DNA of 34,851 bases, taken from an uncultured Alphaproteobacteria bacterium (GTDB lineage: Bacteria > Pseudomonadota > Alphaproteobacteria > Thalassobaculales > Thalassobaculaceae). Location of the stretch: assembly GCA_902629125.1 (NCBI GenBank), contig CACOPQ010000024.1:1-34851 (forward strand), in the 5' to 3' direction. Positions 18,114 to 26,758 of this stretch are shown here, one piece after another (position 1 is the stretch's first letter; the number at the start of each line of letters is the position of its first letter). Below the pieces are notes generated by a model. That model had not been told where the DNA came from. It worked only from the letters and a program-made list of their open reading frames with translations, and did no database searches. Both the position numbers and the translations under genes were made by a program.

Positions 18114-19274
18114 TTAGTCTAAGATAACATGAGGAACGAATCTCGACGTGTCTTTTGTTATCGGGGTATCATCTTCTCTCAAGCATAATCCAGACGCTTG
18201 ACTGGCCACCATCCATGCTCCCACGACGGTATGATTGGATTGAAATACTGGAAGAGGTTCTAGTGCCTGTAAGATATGCCCTTCTTCTCCATAAGGACCA
18301 CCAACTGAGTCCCCCAATCCATCGCAAGTGACGATTTCCACATTTGCCCCTTCCCTCGAGAAGAGTGGCTTTTTCACATAATTCTTGGTAAAATTCGCAG
18401 CACGCGGGTCCTCCTTAAAAAAGGCAGGCAGAAGATTAGGATGATTTTCAAAATTTTCCCAAAGAAGAGCTAACAAACCCTTATTGGATAATATCATTTT
18501 CCAAGCTGGTTCGATAACTTGTATCTCTGTATTTCTAACTCCTGCACTGAACTCATCTTTGACTAGCCATTCCCAAGGGTAGAGCTTGAATAAAGTTAAA
18601 ATATCTTCATCATCAAGATCAACTAATGCGCCAGCATCATCTTGTCCAATATCTTCAAGATAGATAAAGTTAGTTTCGATACCAGCTTGTATAGCGCACT
18701 CTTCAAGGTACCTTACCGTTGCTTCATCCTCCTCATACCCCTTGCATGATGTCAAATGAAGTTTTGAGCCAATACCAAAATTTTTAAAAGCTTCCACTAA
18801 CCGTTCATGTAACGAATTGAATTGATCACAGCCCCCCGGAATAATGTTTGCTTCTATGGCTTGCTCAAGCCAAATCCATTGAAATACAGCACTTTCGTAT
18901 AAAGCAGTGGGAGTATCTGCATTATACTCAAGCAACTTTGCCGGAGACTTCCCGTTGTAAGAAAAATCAAATCGTCCATATAGATTTTTCTCTTTTTGTA
19001 TCCAGCTATTTCGTATGTAATCCCAAAAGTTCTCAGGAATGCATAGCTTCATTAACATTTCTTCTTTTTTTATTGCCTGGTCAACAATCTCGAAACACAT
19101 TTGCTCCAGTTCGTTACAAGGGTCCTCTATATCATCTTCTATTTGTCTTAGTGTAAACTGATAGCACGCTGCCTCAAACCAGTAAGCCGCTCCATACATA
19201 CTATGGAAATTGAAACCAAGTGCTTCAGCTTGTGACTTCCAGTCTTCTCGCTCTTTTATTATCTGACGCCGCAT
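18114..19274 (-). CDS. ygiC: Glutathionylspermidine synthase-like ATP-grasp ligase (YgiC type)
   Basis: The 386-residue protein matches the synthetase half of glutathionylspermidine synthase; characterised relatives use ATP to join the C-terminal Gly of glutathione to spermidine. It lacks the amidase domain of E. coli Gsp. Visible family elements are the substrate and ATP-grasp region with YGRFDFSYNG (99-108) and EYNADTPTALYES (116-128), and near the C terminus KNYVKKPLFSREGANVE and VVGAWMVASQASGLCLRED, followed by SRFVPHVI. It starts 7 bases after the DUF1190 gene, the same pairing as ygiB-ygiC of E. coli, so the two certainly form an operon. The true amine and peptide substrates of YgiC-type enzymes are, to my knowledge, not settled. 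Confidence 0.92.
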   Translation of the reverse strand: MRRQIIKEREDWKSQAEALGFNFHSMYGAAYWFEAACYQFTLRQIEDDIEDPCNELEQMCFEIVDQAIKKEEMLMKLCIPENFWDYIRNSWIQKEKNLYGRFDFSYNGKSPAKLLEYNADTPTALYESAVFQWIWLEQAIEANIIPGGCDQFNSLHERLVEAFKNFGIGSKLHLTSCKGYEEDEATVRYLEECAIQAGIETNFIYLEDIGQDDAGALVDLDDEDILTLFKLYPWEWLVKDEFSAGVRNTEIQVIEPAWKMILSNKGLLALLWENFENHPNLLPAFFKEDPRAANFTKNYVKKPLFSREGANVEIVTCDGLGDSVGGPYGEEGHILQALEPLPVFQSNHTVVGAWMVASQASGLCLREDDTPITKDTSRFVPHVILD

Positions 19275-19281
19275 ATTTTAA

Positions 19282-19866
19282 TTATCCACCAAAACTGCGA
19301 AAACCTCCAAATCGGCGAAATTTCCCCGCACTAGAGAAGCGTGCGCCAACAGACCTAGCAGCTGCCCCGAACCCTCCCCGTCTTATAGTTCTTACTTTTG
19401 TAGATGGCGTGCGAGTAAGACCTTTAGAAACCCGGGTTATACCAGTTTTGCTGCTTACTTTTTGATTATCTCCTGTCCTAAAATTTTTTACGTCATCCAT
19501 AGACCTATATAATGGTTGAGGCATCATCCCTCGTCCGCCACTGAGCATACTGCCCATCATATATCCCATCATCATTGGCATAAAAACGGACCCACCAGTT
19601 GTCGTTCTCTGCGGAGCTATCTCACATTTTTCTGCGCCAAAATCTCGTTCACAATCAGCAACTGCGGAATACTTGGGAGATACTCTTATGTGTTCAGAGC
19701 GAGCAACTCGTTCACTCTTGCTGCACTCTTCTTTACTAAAAATTGATTGATTTGCGCATTGCTCCAAACTTTCAAAAATTGCAACTTCTTGTGACCGCTC
19801 GCAAGCTATGAGAGTTAATGCACTCGCGCTCATAATGGATAATTTCAAAATCCGAGTTCGTTTCAT
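19282..19866 (-). CDS. ygiB: DUF1190 family lipoprotein (YgiB type)
   Basis: A 194-residue predicted lipoprotein. A basic start (MKRTR) and hydrophobic core lead to a lipobox Leu-Ile-Ala-Cys, with the lipidated Cys at about residue 22. Family marks follow: a Cys-containing segment (CANQSIFSKEECSKSE, then DCERDFGAEKCE), the Met-rich FMPMMMGYMMGSMLSGG (about 94-110), QPLYRS, and a C-terminal Gly/Arg/Ser/Phe-rich tail starting with RRGGFG and ending Ser-Phe-Gly-Gly. E. coli YgiB, as I recall it, also ends in Gly-Gly. The ATP-grasp ligase starts 7 bases downstream. Function is unknown; membrane location follows from the lipobox. A GAGGAAAA site precedes the ATG. Confidence 0.9.
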   Translation of the reverse strand: MKRTRILKLSIMSASALTLIACERSQEVAIFESLEQCANQSIFSKEECSKSERVARSEHIRVSPKYSAVADCERDFGAEKCEIAPQRTTTGGSVFMPMMMGYMMGSMLSGGRGMMPQPLYRSMDDVKNFRTGDNQKVSSKTGITRVSKGLTRTPSTKVRTIRRGGFGAAARSVGARFSSAGKFRRFGGFRSFGG

Positions 19867-19883
19867 CCAATTTTCCTCTCACT

Positions 19884-19903
19884 CTTTTCCGTTGAAGGAA
19901 AAG
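19884..19903 (-). other. Leader hairpin just upstream of the DUF1190 start
   Basis: CTTTTCC-N6-GGAAAAG forms a 7-bp stem with a 6-base loop, ending 18 bases before the DUF1190 ATG and just ahead of its GAGG ribosome-binding site. It lacks a following T-run on the minus strand, so a leader element is as likely as a terminator of the upstream monooxygenase gene. Confidence 0.3.
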
Positions 19904-19972
19904 GTTTTTGCATATTCCAAATTCAAGTCAAAGTATAGTGCCTGAGATCTTTAGTTCTAAATAAGTATATAA

Positions 19973-21205
19973 TCAAGTTCGCAAGGACGTAAGATCGAAA
20001 CCGGCTATAGTTTTGTAATTATTCGCAATAAATTCAAGTTCGTCACGTTCTATTATATCTCCTATTGCGTCAAAAGGCTTATCGCCTGTTCTCTCATAGA
20101 CTTCTTTTAAGATAGCATCAGGGGGCACTGTTCTGTTCGCATGGACTACTTCTGTCGTTTTAGGTCGCCGCTCGTGCTCATAAAGCTCCAACGCCTCGTA
20201 ATGTCCTACTTTTGACGACAACCGCTTGGCTAAATCAACCGCATCTAATATCGCTTGTCCTGCACCATTGGAGCCTCTTGGATACATTGGGTGTGCAGCA
20301 TCACCTAATAGCGTAACACGCCCGTTAGTCCATTTTGCTAAAGGATTTCGGTCAACCATAGGGTATTCAAAAATAAATTCTGCACTTCTGATCATTGCAG
20401 GTATATCTAGCCAATTAAAATTCATTTTATTACACGACCAAATAAAATCTTTTAGCTCCCCCGGCTTCCCCCAATCTCCTTCTCCATTTCGCGAGGAACA
20501 ATAAAATTCGCATAGCCAGTTTATCAACTGATTACCATCAACATCTGCTTTTTCAATTGGATAGGCAATCACCTTTCCCGTCTGCAGCCAACCCGCGTAA
20601 ATCATTGTCGCACCAGTCAAAAACCCCGGCCATTTTGTTACACCTCGCCACATTGTTATACCAGAGTAAACAAGTGGGTCATTTTTTGGATTGAGTTTTC
20701 TACGAACTGCCGAATGGATACCATCACAACCGATGAGAACATTTCCCAAAACCTTGACTTGTGATGCTTTGTCCGCACCTCTTTCGAAAATGGCTTTCAC
20801 TTCAATTTCTGTTTGTTCGAGATCAATTAAACGATGATCCGTGACGACCGCGTCATGACCCAATCTATCTAATACAGCTTCTAGTAATATAGATTGTAGT
20901 GCTCCCCTATGAATTGAGTATTGTGGCCATTTATAACCGGCAAATCTACCGCGATTATCGGTAAATATATGTTGACCAAATCTATTAAAAAATTGAACTT
21001 CCTGTGTTTCTACACTCTTCAGGGCTATATCCTGCTCTAAACCTAAGTGGCAGAGCTCTCGCATGGCGTGAGGTAAAATGTTGATACCAACCCCTAGTGA
21101 CTTAATATTAGGAACGGCCTCGTAGATCCGTGAAGCGACCCCCAGGCTGTGCAACTTTAAGGCAAGTGTTAGTCCACCGATTCCCGCCCCTATTATTAGA
21201 ACCAC
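19973..21205 (-). CDS. FAD-dependent monooxygenase (class A flavoprotein hydroxylase)
   Basis: A 410-residue enzyme of the salicylate/p-hydroxybenzoate hydroxylase superfamily, which uses NAD(P)H and oxygen to hydroxylate mostly aromatic substrates. The three FAD/NADPH fingerprints are present: GAGIGG (6-11) at the very N terminus, the DG motif in LIGCDGIHSAVRRKL, and the GD motif in TLLGDAAHPMYPRGSNGAGQAILDA. The start is GTG at 21205, with GGGAGAG upstream; it leaves only four residues before the glycine motif, normal for this group. The C-terminal HANRTVPPDAILKEVYERTGD stretch is typical of the flavin-dependent oxidoreductases annotated without substrate. No ring-cleavage gene is adjacent, though a VOC protein lies 5 kb away. 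Confidence 0.9.
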   Translation of the reverse strand: MVLIIGAGIGGLTLALKLHSLGVASRIYEAVPNIKSLGVGINILPHAMRELCHLGLEQDIALKSVETQEVQFFNRFGQHIFTDNRGRFAGYKWPQYSIHRGALQSILLEAVLDRLGHDAVVTDHRLIDLEQTEIEVKAIFERGADKASQVKVLGNVLIGCDGIHSAVRRKLNPKNDPLVYSGITMWRGVTKWPGFLTGATMIYAGWLQTGKVIAYPIEKADVDGNQLINWLCEFYCSSRNGEGDWGKPGELKDFIWSCNKMNFNWLDIPAMIRSAEFIFEYPMVDRNPLAKWTNGRVTLLGDAAHPMYPRGSNGAGQAILDAVDLAKRLSSKVGHYEALELYEHERRPKTTEVVHANRTVPPDAILKEVYERTGDKPFDAIGDIIERDELEFIANNYKTIAGFDLTSLRT

Positions 21206-21265
21206 TTTAGTCTCTCCCTGAAATAAGCCGATAGAAATAACTTATGGCTTTGTAAATACTTTAAT

Positions 21266-22090
21266 TCAATTTGATATTATTTCCCGAAAATAAAAATCTA
21301 TTCCCTTTTCCATATCCCACTGTCTTTTGTAACCCAATGACACTTCCTCAAAGCGACAACCATCTATAAAGTCAGTTCTTCTTGTATGCAAATGTCCACT
21401 GACTACTACTGCAGCGTTATATTTTTTGTGCCAAGTGTCTGTCAGTTTTGTTCCGCACCAGGGAGTGAAACGAGGCAATCTTGGTAAATAAATCAAATCA
21501 GATCTCATTGGCCAGTGATTAATTAATATTGTTTTATATTGGCGCGGAATAGACTCAAGGCGTTTCTCCGCCTCTGCACAACGCGCCCAGCACCACTCTT
21601 CTTTGCTATTATAGGGTTCGCAGTGTAGACGCAGTTCATCCGTACATTCCGCATGTATCTCTCGTACCCATTTACGCAGATTTTTCCGAGCTATATCATC
21701 AGGCCGAAGTGAGTAATCATAAAGTAAAAATAAGGGTGCTATTACATAGTTATCGTTATCTTCAGAGCCAGGCCATTCCAAATACTCATCCTCGGGCGTA
21801 ACAACCCCATGTGACCTTGCGATATCCACAAGGCACTCGTATCTTCTCAAACCACGTGGAGAGGTTTCAGAGGGACCAGGTTCTGTCCAGAGTTCATGAT
21901 TCCCAGGAACCCAAATAAGTTTAGCAAATTTTCGCGCAAGAATTTCAAATGAGGCTGCAAAAAATTCAGTATTTTCAGCTATATCACCCGCTAAAATTAA
22001 CCAATCGTCGAGATGATTGTCTATTTTTTTTAAAGGATCAAGTGAGACTAGTTTTGAAAGATGTAAATCACTTATCGCGAGAAGTCGCAT
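21266..22090 (-). CDS. Calcineurin-like metallophosphoesterase
   Basis: A 274-residue metal-dependent phosphoesterase. The five conserved blocks are visible: DLHLS (Asp8, His10), AGDIAE (Asp36), GNHELW (Asn64, His65), NHWP, and GHLHTRR. This arrangement binds two metal ions and fits class III metallophosphoesterases. No signal peptide or membrane segment is seen, so it should be cytoplasmic. It lies 60 bases ahead of the FAD monooxygenase on the same strand, which suggests co-transcription, but the substrate (nucleotide, lipid or protein phosphate) cannot be told. Confidence 0.92.
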   Translation of the reverse strand: MRLLAISDLHLSKLVSLDPLKKIDNHLDDWLILAGDIAENTEFFAASFEILARKFAKLIWVPGNHELWTEPGPSETSPRGLRRYECLVDIARSHGVVTPEDEYLEWPGSEDNDNYVIAPLFLLYDYSLRPDDIARKNLRKWVREIHAECTDELRLHCEPYNSKEEWCWARCAEAEKRLESIPRQYKTILINHWPMRSDLIYLPRLPRFTPWCGTKLTDTWHKKYNAAVVVSGHLHTRRTDFIDGCRFEEVSLGYKRQWDMEKGIDFYFREIISN

Positions 22091-22229
22091 CGGGAAACTA
22101 TAAGCTCCTGTTCTATTTAAATTTGATCACGAAATTCATAATATATTTTTATCATTAAAATCATGACTTACTTTACTGTCGGCATTGTTTGTTACTAGAA
22201 CACTTGCGCGATTTGCTGCATCAGCGTAA

Positions 22230-23471
<1,242 letters not shown>

Positions 23472-23506
23472 TATCAGCCTCCACACCCAGTTAAATATTT
23501 TAAAAG

Positions 23507-24466
23507 TTAATGGAGTAGAGGCTGTTTAAGCATATCACTTCGCGCAACTGAGGTAATCGAGATGTCTAGAATCTCGCCATCTCTGTCCACTTCTAATGGT
23601 ATTTCTACCCCTGCCTCACCCTGCGCCCAAACTTGTCTAAAGAAGTTTGCCAGCGTGGTAATCTTGTTTGTCGAGACAGCGGTTATAATGTCACCAACTC
23701 TAATATCGGCGCGATGAGCTGGGCCATCTGATGTAAGTGCTGCCACAACTATTGAGCCCTCTACCTCCGCACCAAATAGCCCAAGCCAAGGTCTTGCCTT
23801 TTTATTGGGTTTACCAATATTCAACAAATCGTCATAAATTGGTCGCAATAGATCTATTGGTACAATCATGTTACCGTCTGCCGCCGATTCTCCGGCTGTC
23901 TCATGTTGTATAAACAGAGAACCAATACCCACTAAATCGCCATTCTCGCCTATAACCCCAGCCCCGCCCCAATTTGGATGGGCCGGCGTCGTAAAAATAG
24001 CTGAGTCTAGCAAATATTCCCAATAACCCGCAAATTCCCGTATAGATATAATCTCCGCGCTGACTGCATTTTGCACACCGCCGTGACCTGCTATAATCAC
24101 TCTGTCAGTTTCGTTTAGTGATGCCGACTCACCGATTTCTATTGCTTCCGTATTTAATTGCCCAAGCGCCTGAACCAACGCAAAGCCACTTTCTTGGTCA
24201 TAACCGAGTACGTGACCCTGAACCGCAGACCCGGTGTGGTCAGTTAACCAAATAGCTTCTGCCTCCGTAATAAGATAGCCGATTGTTAATATTAGCCCAT
24301 CACCTCTTATGACAACCCCATTCCCAGCTCTTTCAGTACCTAGCACGGATGCCGTAAATGCATCAGAAGGTATTCTCGACTGCACTGCGACTATAGACTT
24401 TAATGGCTTAGCTAACTCAAAGCTGAAATCTTTCTGGTTCGGTCGGTTTTTCGAAATAACTGCCAT
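23507..24466 (-). CDS. Degenerate DegP/S1C-fold protein with PDZ domain (predicted pseudoprotease)
   Basis: The 319 residues match a trypsin-like S1C domain (about 20-215) plus one PDZ domain (about 225-310, starting RPWLGLFGAEV). Against DegP the fold landmarks align, but all three catalytic positions differ: the His of TNxHVV is Tyr64 (LTIGYLI), the Asp of the DxxxDxA block is Gly94 (DQESGFALV), and the Ser of GNSGG is Trp166 (PNWGGAG). No signal peptide is seen, so unlike DegP it should be cytoplasmic. I recall similar GYWEYLLD-containing proteins in other Alphaproteobacteria, so the loss looks like a family trait rather than decay. A binding or scaffolding role is an inference. Confidence 0.85.
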   Translation of the reverse strand: MAVISKNRPNQKDFSFELAKPLKSIVAVQSRIPSDAFTASVLGTERAGNGVVIRGDGLILTIGYLITEAEAIWLTDHTGSAVQGHVLGYDQESGFALVQALGQLNTEAIEIGESASLNETDRVIIAGHGGVQNAVSAEIISIREFAGYWEYLLDSAIFTTPAHPNWGGAGVIGENGDLVGIGSLFIQHETAGESAADGNMIVPIDLLRPIYDDLLNIGKPNKKARPWLGLFGAEVEGSIVVAALTSDGPAHRADIRVGDIITAVSTNKITTLANFFRQVWAQGEAGVEIPLEVDRDGEILDISITSVARSDMLKQPLLH

Positions 24467-24521
24467 GGCAAACTTACATAAGGTTTAAAATATCTTTTTC
24501 TTTGACTAAGATCCCACTCGC

Positions 24522-25148
24522 CTATGTAGGGATTTCCATGCCCTTTGACAAGGCTGGGCGGCTCATTAGCATCTCATACCAGCGTTGTACATTTTTAAAG
24601 TCCTGTAAATTAATCTCTTGCCAATCGTGTCTGAAAACCCATGGCAAGACGCAAAAATCCGCTATCGATAAGTCTTCATTGGCTAAGAAACTTCTGTTCT
24701 CAAGTCTAGCGTCTAGGACACCGTATAATCGTTTACATTCGTTAAAATATCTATTAATTGCGTAGGGGATTTTTTCCTTGGCAGCCCGTTTGAAATGGTG
24801 CACTTGCCCGAAGATCGGTCCTATGCCTCCCATTTGGAACATTACCCATTGGATAACTTCGTATTTTTTCTCAGGTTCTGTTGGCATAAAAAGGCCAGTC
24901 TTTTCAGCTAAATACATTAAAATAGCTCCTGATTCAAAAATAGTAATTCTATCCCCGTTTGGCCCATCATGATCAACCAAAGCTGGAATTTTTGAATTGG
25001 GGTTTATTGCCACGAACTCATCTGAGAATTGCACGTCAGTTGAAATATCGATTGGGTGAACGTTATATTCCAGTCCACACTCTTCGAGCATTATTGTCGC
25101 TTTTCTTCCATTTGAAGTTTTCCAGGTATATAAATCTAGTGAAGTCAT
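24522..25148 (-). CDS. Glutathione S-transferase family protein (YfcG/Ure2p-like)
   Basis: About 208 residues with an N-terminal thioredoxin fold and a C-terminal helical domain. LDLYTWKTSNGRKATIMLEE at the N terminus carries the Thr-x-Asn-Gly active-site turn of the nu-class/Ure2p-like group (YfcG, YghU) in place of a catalytic Tyr. NPNSKIPALVD supplies the cis-Pro, and FESGAILMYLAEKTG binds the glutathione gamma-glutamyl part. QMGGIGPIFGQ and DLSIADF mark the C-terminal domain. Relatives act as disulfide-bond reductases. I chose ATG 25148 with GGGA upstream; an ATG at 25160 would add four residues. It is on the same strand as the pseudoprotease and the aldolase-fold gene. Confidence 0.92.
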   Translation of the reverse strand: MTSLDLYTWKTSNGRKATIMLEECGLEYNVHPIDISTDVQFSDEFVAINPNSKIPALVDHDGPNGDRITIFESGAILMYLAEKTGLFMPTEPEKKYEVIQWVMFQMGGIGPIFGQVHHFKRAAKEKIPYAINRYFNECKRLYGVLDARLENRSFLANEDLSIADFCVLPWVFRHDWQEINLQDFKNVQRWYEMLMSRPALSKGMEIPT

Positions 25149-25266
25149 ACTTATTCCCATTTCTTTAAAAACAATTGAGTACTCGGAGAAAGGAATTCTG
25201 TCTGGGTCGCCTATTTATTTCTGCTCAGTTATTTTTATTCCCGAGATAAATAAATGACAAAAGTTT

Positions 25267-26064
25267 TTAGATAGCTTCCGTCAACTTTCTTAACCCATCT
25301 CCCAGTTTCGTCAAACCAGCCTGCAGGATAAAACGATCCCAACCAACGCAAAAATGCCTGACCCCAAGGTCGATATAGCGCTTTGCCTGATCTACTTCAC
25401 CTATTTCTATTCGCGGTGCAATTTGATGCTCGAGACATTTCTTAATTACATTTTCCTCTATCTTATGAATGGATTTACTATGAAATAATTTAGGATCTCC
25501 CATCGAAACACTGTAATCCGCCGGACCCCACTGCACCATATCAACGCCCTTAGTCTTTGCTTGCTCCAAAATAGGTTCCAAGTTTTCTACAGCCTCCTTC
25601 TTTTCAATCATTACACAAAAAACAAGCGATTTTAAATCGTCAAAGTATTGATCTGGAGCGTAACTAGATAAAGCTGTTCGGCGAATCTTTACGCCCATTC
25701 TGCCACTATCGGTAGGAGTATCAGCTCTTATAACAGCATGGCATTCATCTATGTCCTCGCTCTTCCTTATGTCAGTAAAAAGAATAGATTTGAAGCCAGC
25801 ACCAATCGCTGCCTGCGCCCAGAAGCCCTGTCCTTCCTGATCTAATTTAATCATTAAAGGAAGGTCCGAACATTGAGCTGCCCTTGCTAGGTGATATAAT
25901 AGCTTCATATCCATACAGGAATATTCCGCAGAAAATTCTGCATAATCAAAGAGCCCAGTGTCACCTATAAGTTCCGCGATATCCGGATCGCTGAATAAAA
26001 AGTGTGTCCCTATAGTCGGCTTGCCAGCATTTAAAGCATCGCGGAACGTGTTATGCATTATCAT
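25267..26064 (-). CDS. HpcH/HpaI aldolase-fold protein with altered active-site residues
   Basis: The 265 residues align along their length with class II pyruvate-dependent aldolases such as HpaI. Metal ligands appear kept: Glu154 (VMIEKKEA) and Asp183 (GPADYS). The catalytic pair is not: HpaI Asp42 and His45 correspond to Ser45 and Tyr48 (FDYAEFSAEYS), and the substrate Arg70 corresponds to Lys73 (LMIKLDQ). A retro-aldol reaction by the standard mechanism is therefore doubtful; a different lyase or condensing reaction on an oxo-acid is possible. Neighbouring genes (VOC upstream, GST downstream, same strand) do not identify the substrate. Confidence 0.87.
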   Translation of the reverse strand: MIMHNTFRDALNAGKPTIGTHFLFSDPDIAELIGDTGLFDYAEFSAEYSCMDMKLLYHLARAAQCSDLPLMIKLDQEGQGFWAQAAIGAGFKSILFTDIRKSEDIDECHAVIRADTPTDSGRMGVKIRRTALSSYAPDQYFDDLKSLVFCVMIEKKEAVENLEPILEQAKTKGVDMVQWGPADYSVSMGDPKLFHSKSIHKIEENVIKKCLEHQIAPRIEIGEVDQAKRYIDLGVRHFCVGWDRFILQAGLTKLGDGLRKLTEAI

Positions 26065-26134
26065 CGCAAACCTCTATTATCTCGCCGTATTGAGCCAAAA
26101 TAGACAGGTTTTATTTTTGGCTCAGTGCTCGCGC

Positions 26135-26578
26135 TCAATTTAATTCAAGAGGGTTGGAATTAGCAACGGCGCTAGGATTTTCACGCCATATTTTTGGATT
26201 TCCTTCCACGAATAACTCTATTTGATTACCATCCGGGTCAAATAAATATACTGACTGAGTAGCCACATGATCGCGTGCTCTATCCGGCTCCACCCCCTTT
26301 TTTACTAACCAATCTTTGGCTTCTTGCAATTCCTGAAGGCTATCACCGACTTTGAAAGCAACGTGGTGTAAACCTGGCGATTCCTCTGAGGGAGAAATAG
26401 CTGAATTATCCGTCTCTAACAGTGCCAAGTCGTGGTGATTGTCTACAATCGAAAAAAATACCATTTTTTCACCATGCTGTCCTACCTGCTTCAAACCGAG
26501 AACGTCTCTGTAAAAAGGCACCGACCGTTCTAAATTTCTGACTTTTAATACAACATGCCCAAGACTATGCACACGCAT
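26135..26578 (-). CDS. VOC family protein (glyoxalase/extradiol dioxygenase fold)
   Basis: A 147-residue protein of the vicinal-oxygen-chelate superfamily. Two beta-alpha-beta-beta-beta modules are visible, with likely metal ligands His8 (LGHVVLKV), His72 (GLHHVAFKV) and Glu121 (GNQIELFVEG). FYRDVLGL and YLFDPDGNQIEL are the family's most conserved strings. It is too short for a full two-domain catechol dioxygenase; single-domain members may be dioxygenases, isomerases or resistance proteins. It lies 70 bases upstream of the HpcH/HpaI-like gene and may share its transcript. Confidence 0.9.
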   Translation of the reverse strand: MRVHSLGHVVLKVRNLERSVPFYRDVLGLKQVGQHGEKMVFFSIVDNHHDLALLETDNSAISPSEESPGLHHVAFKVGDSLQELQEAKDWLVKKGVEPDRARDHVATQSVYLFDPDGNQIELFVEGNPKIWRENPSAVANSNPLELN

Positions 26579-26758
26579 AATACACCTCCCGAAAAACCAA
26601 ACATTTAGCTAATCTTCAGCATATAGTTATTTTCTATCAGGATCGACCTTTTTAATACCATCCGAATACAAATGAGCTATCCTAGAGCGTCATAGTTCAC
26701 AAACACGGCATAATTAAGTTATCATTGAGAGCGTAATTTGTTTTAGGGAGATTTACCT

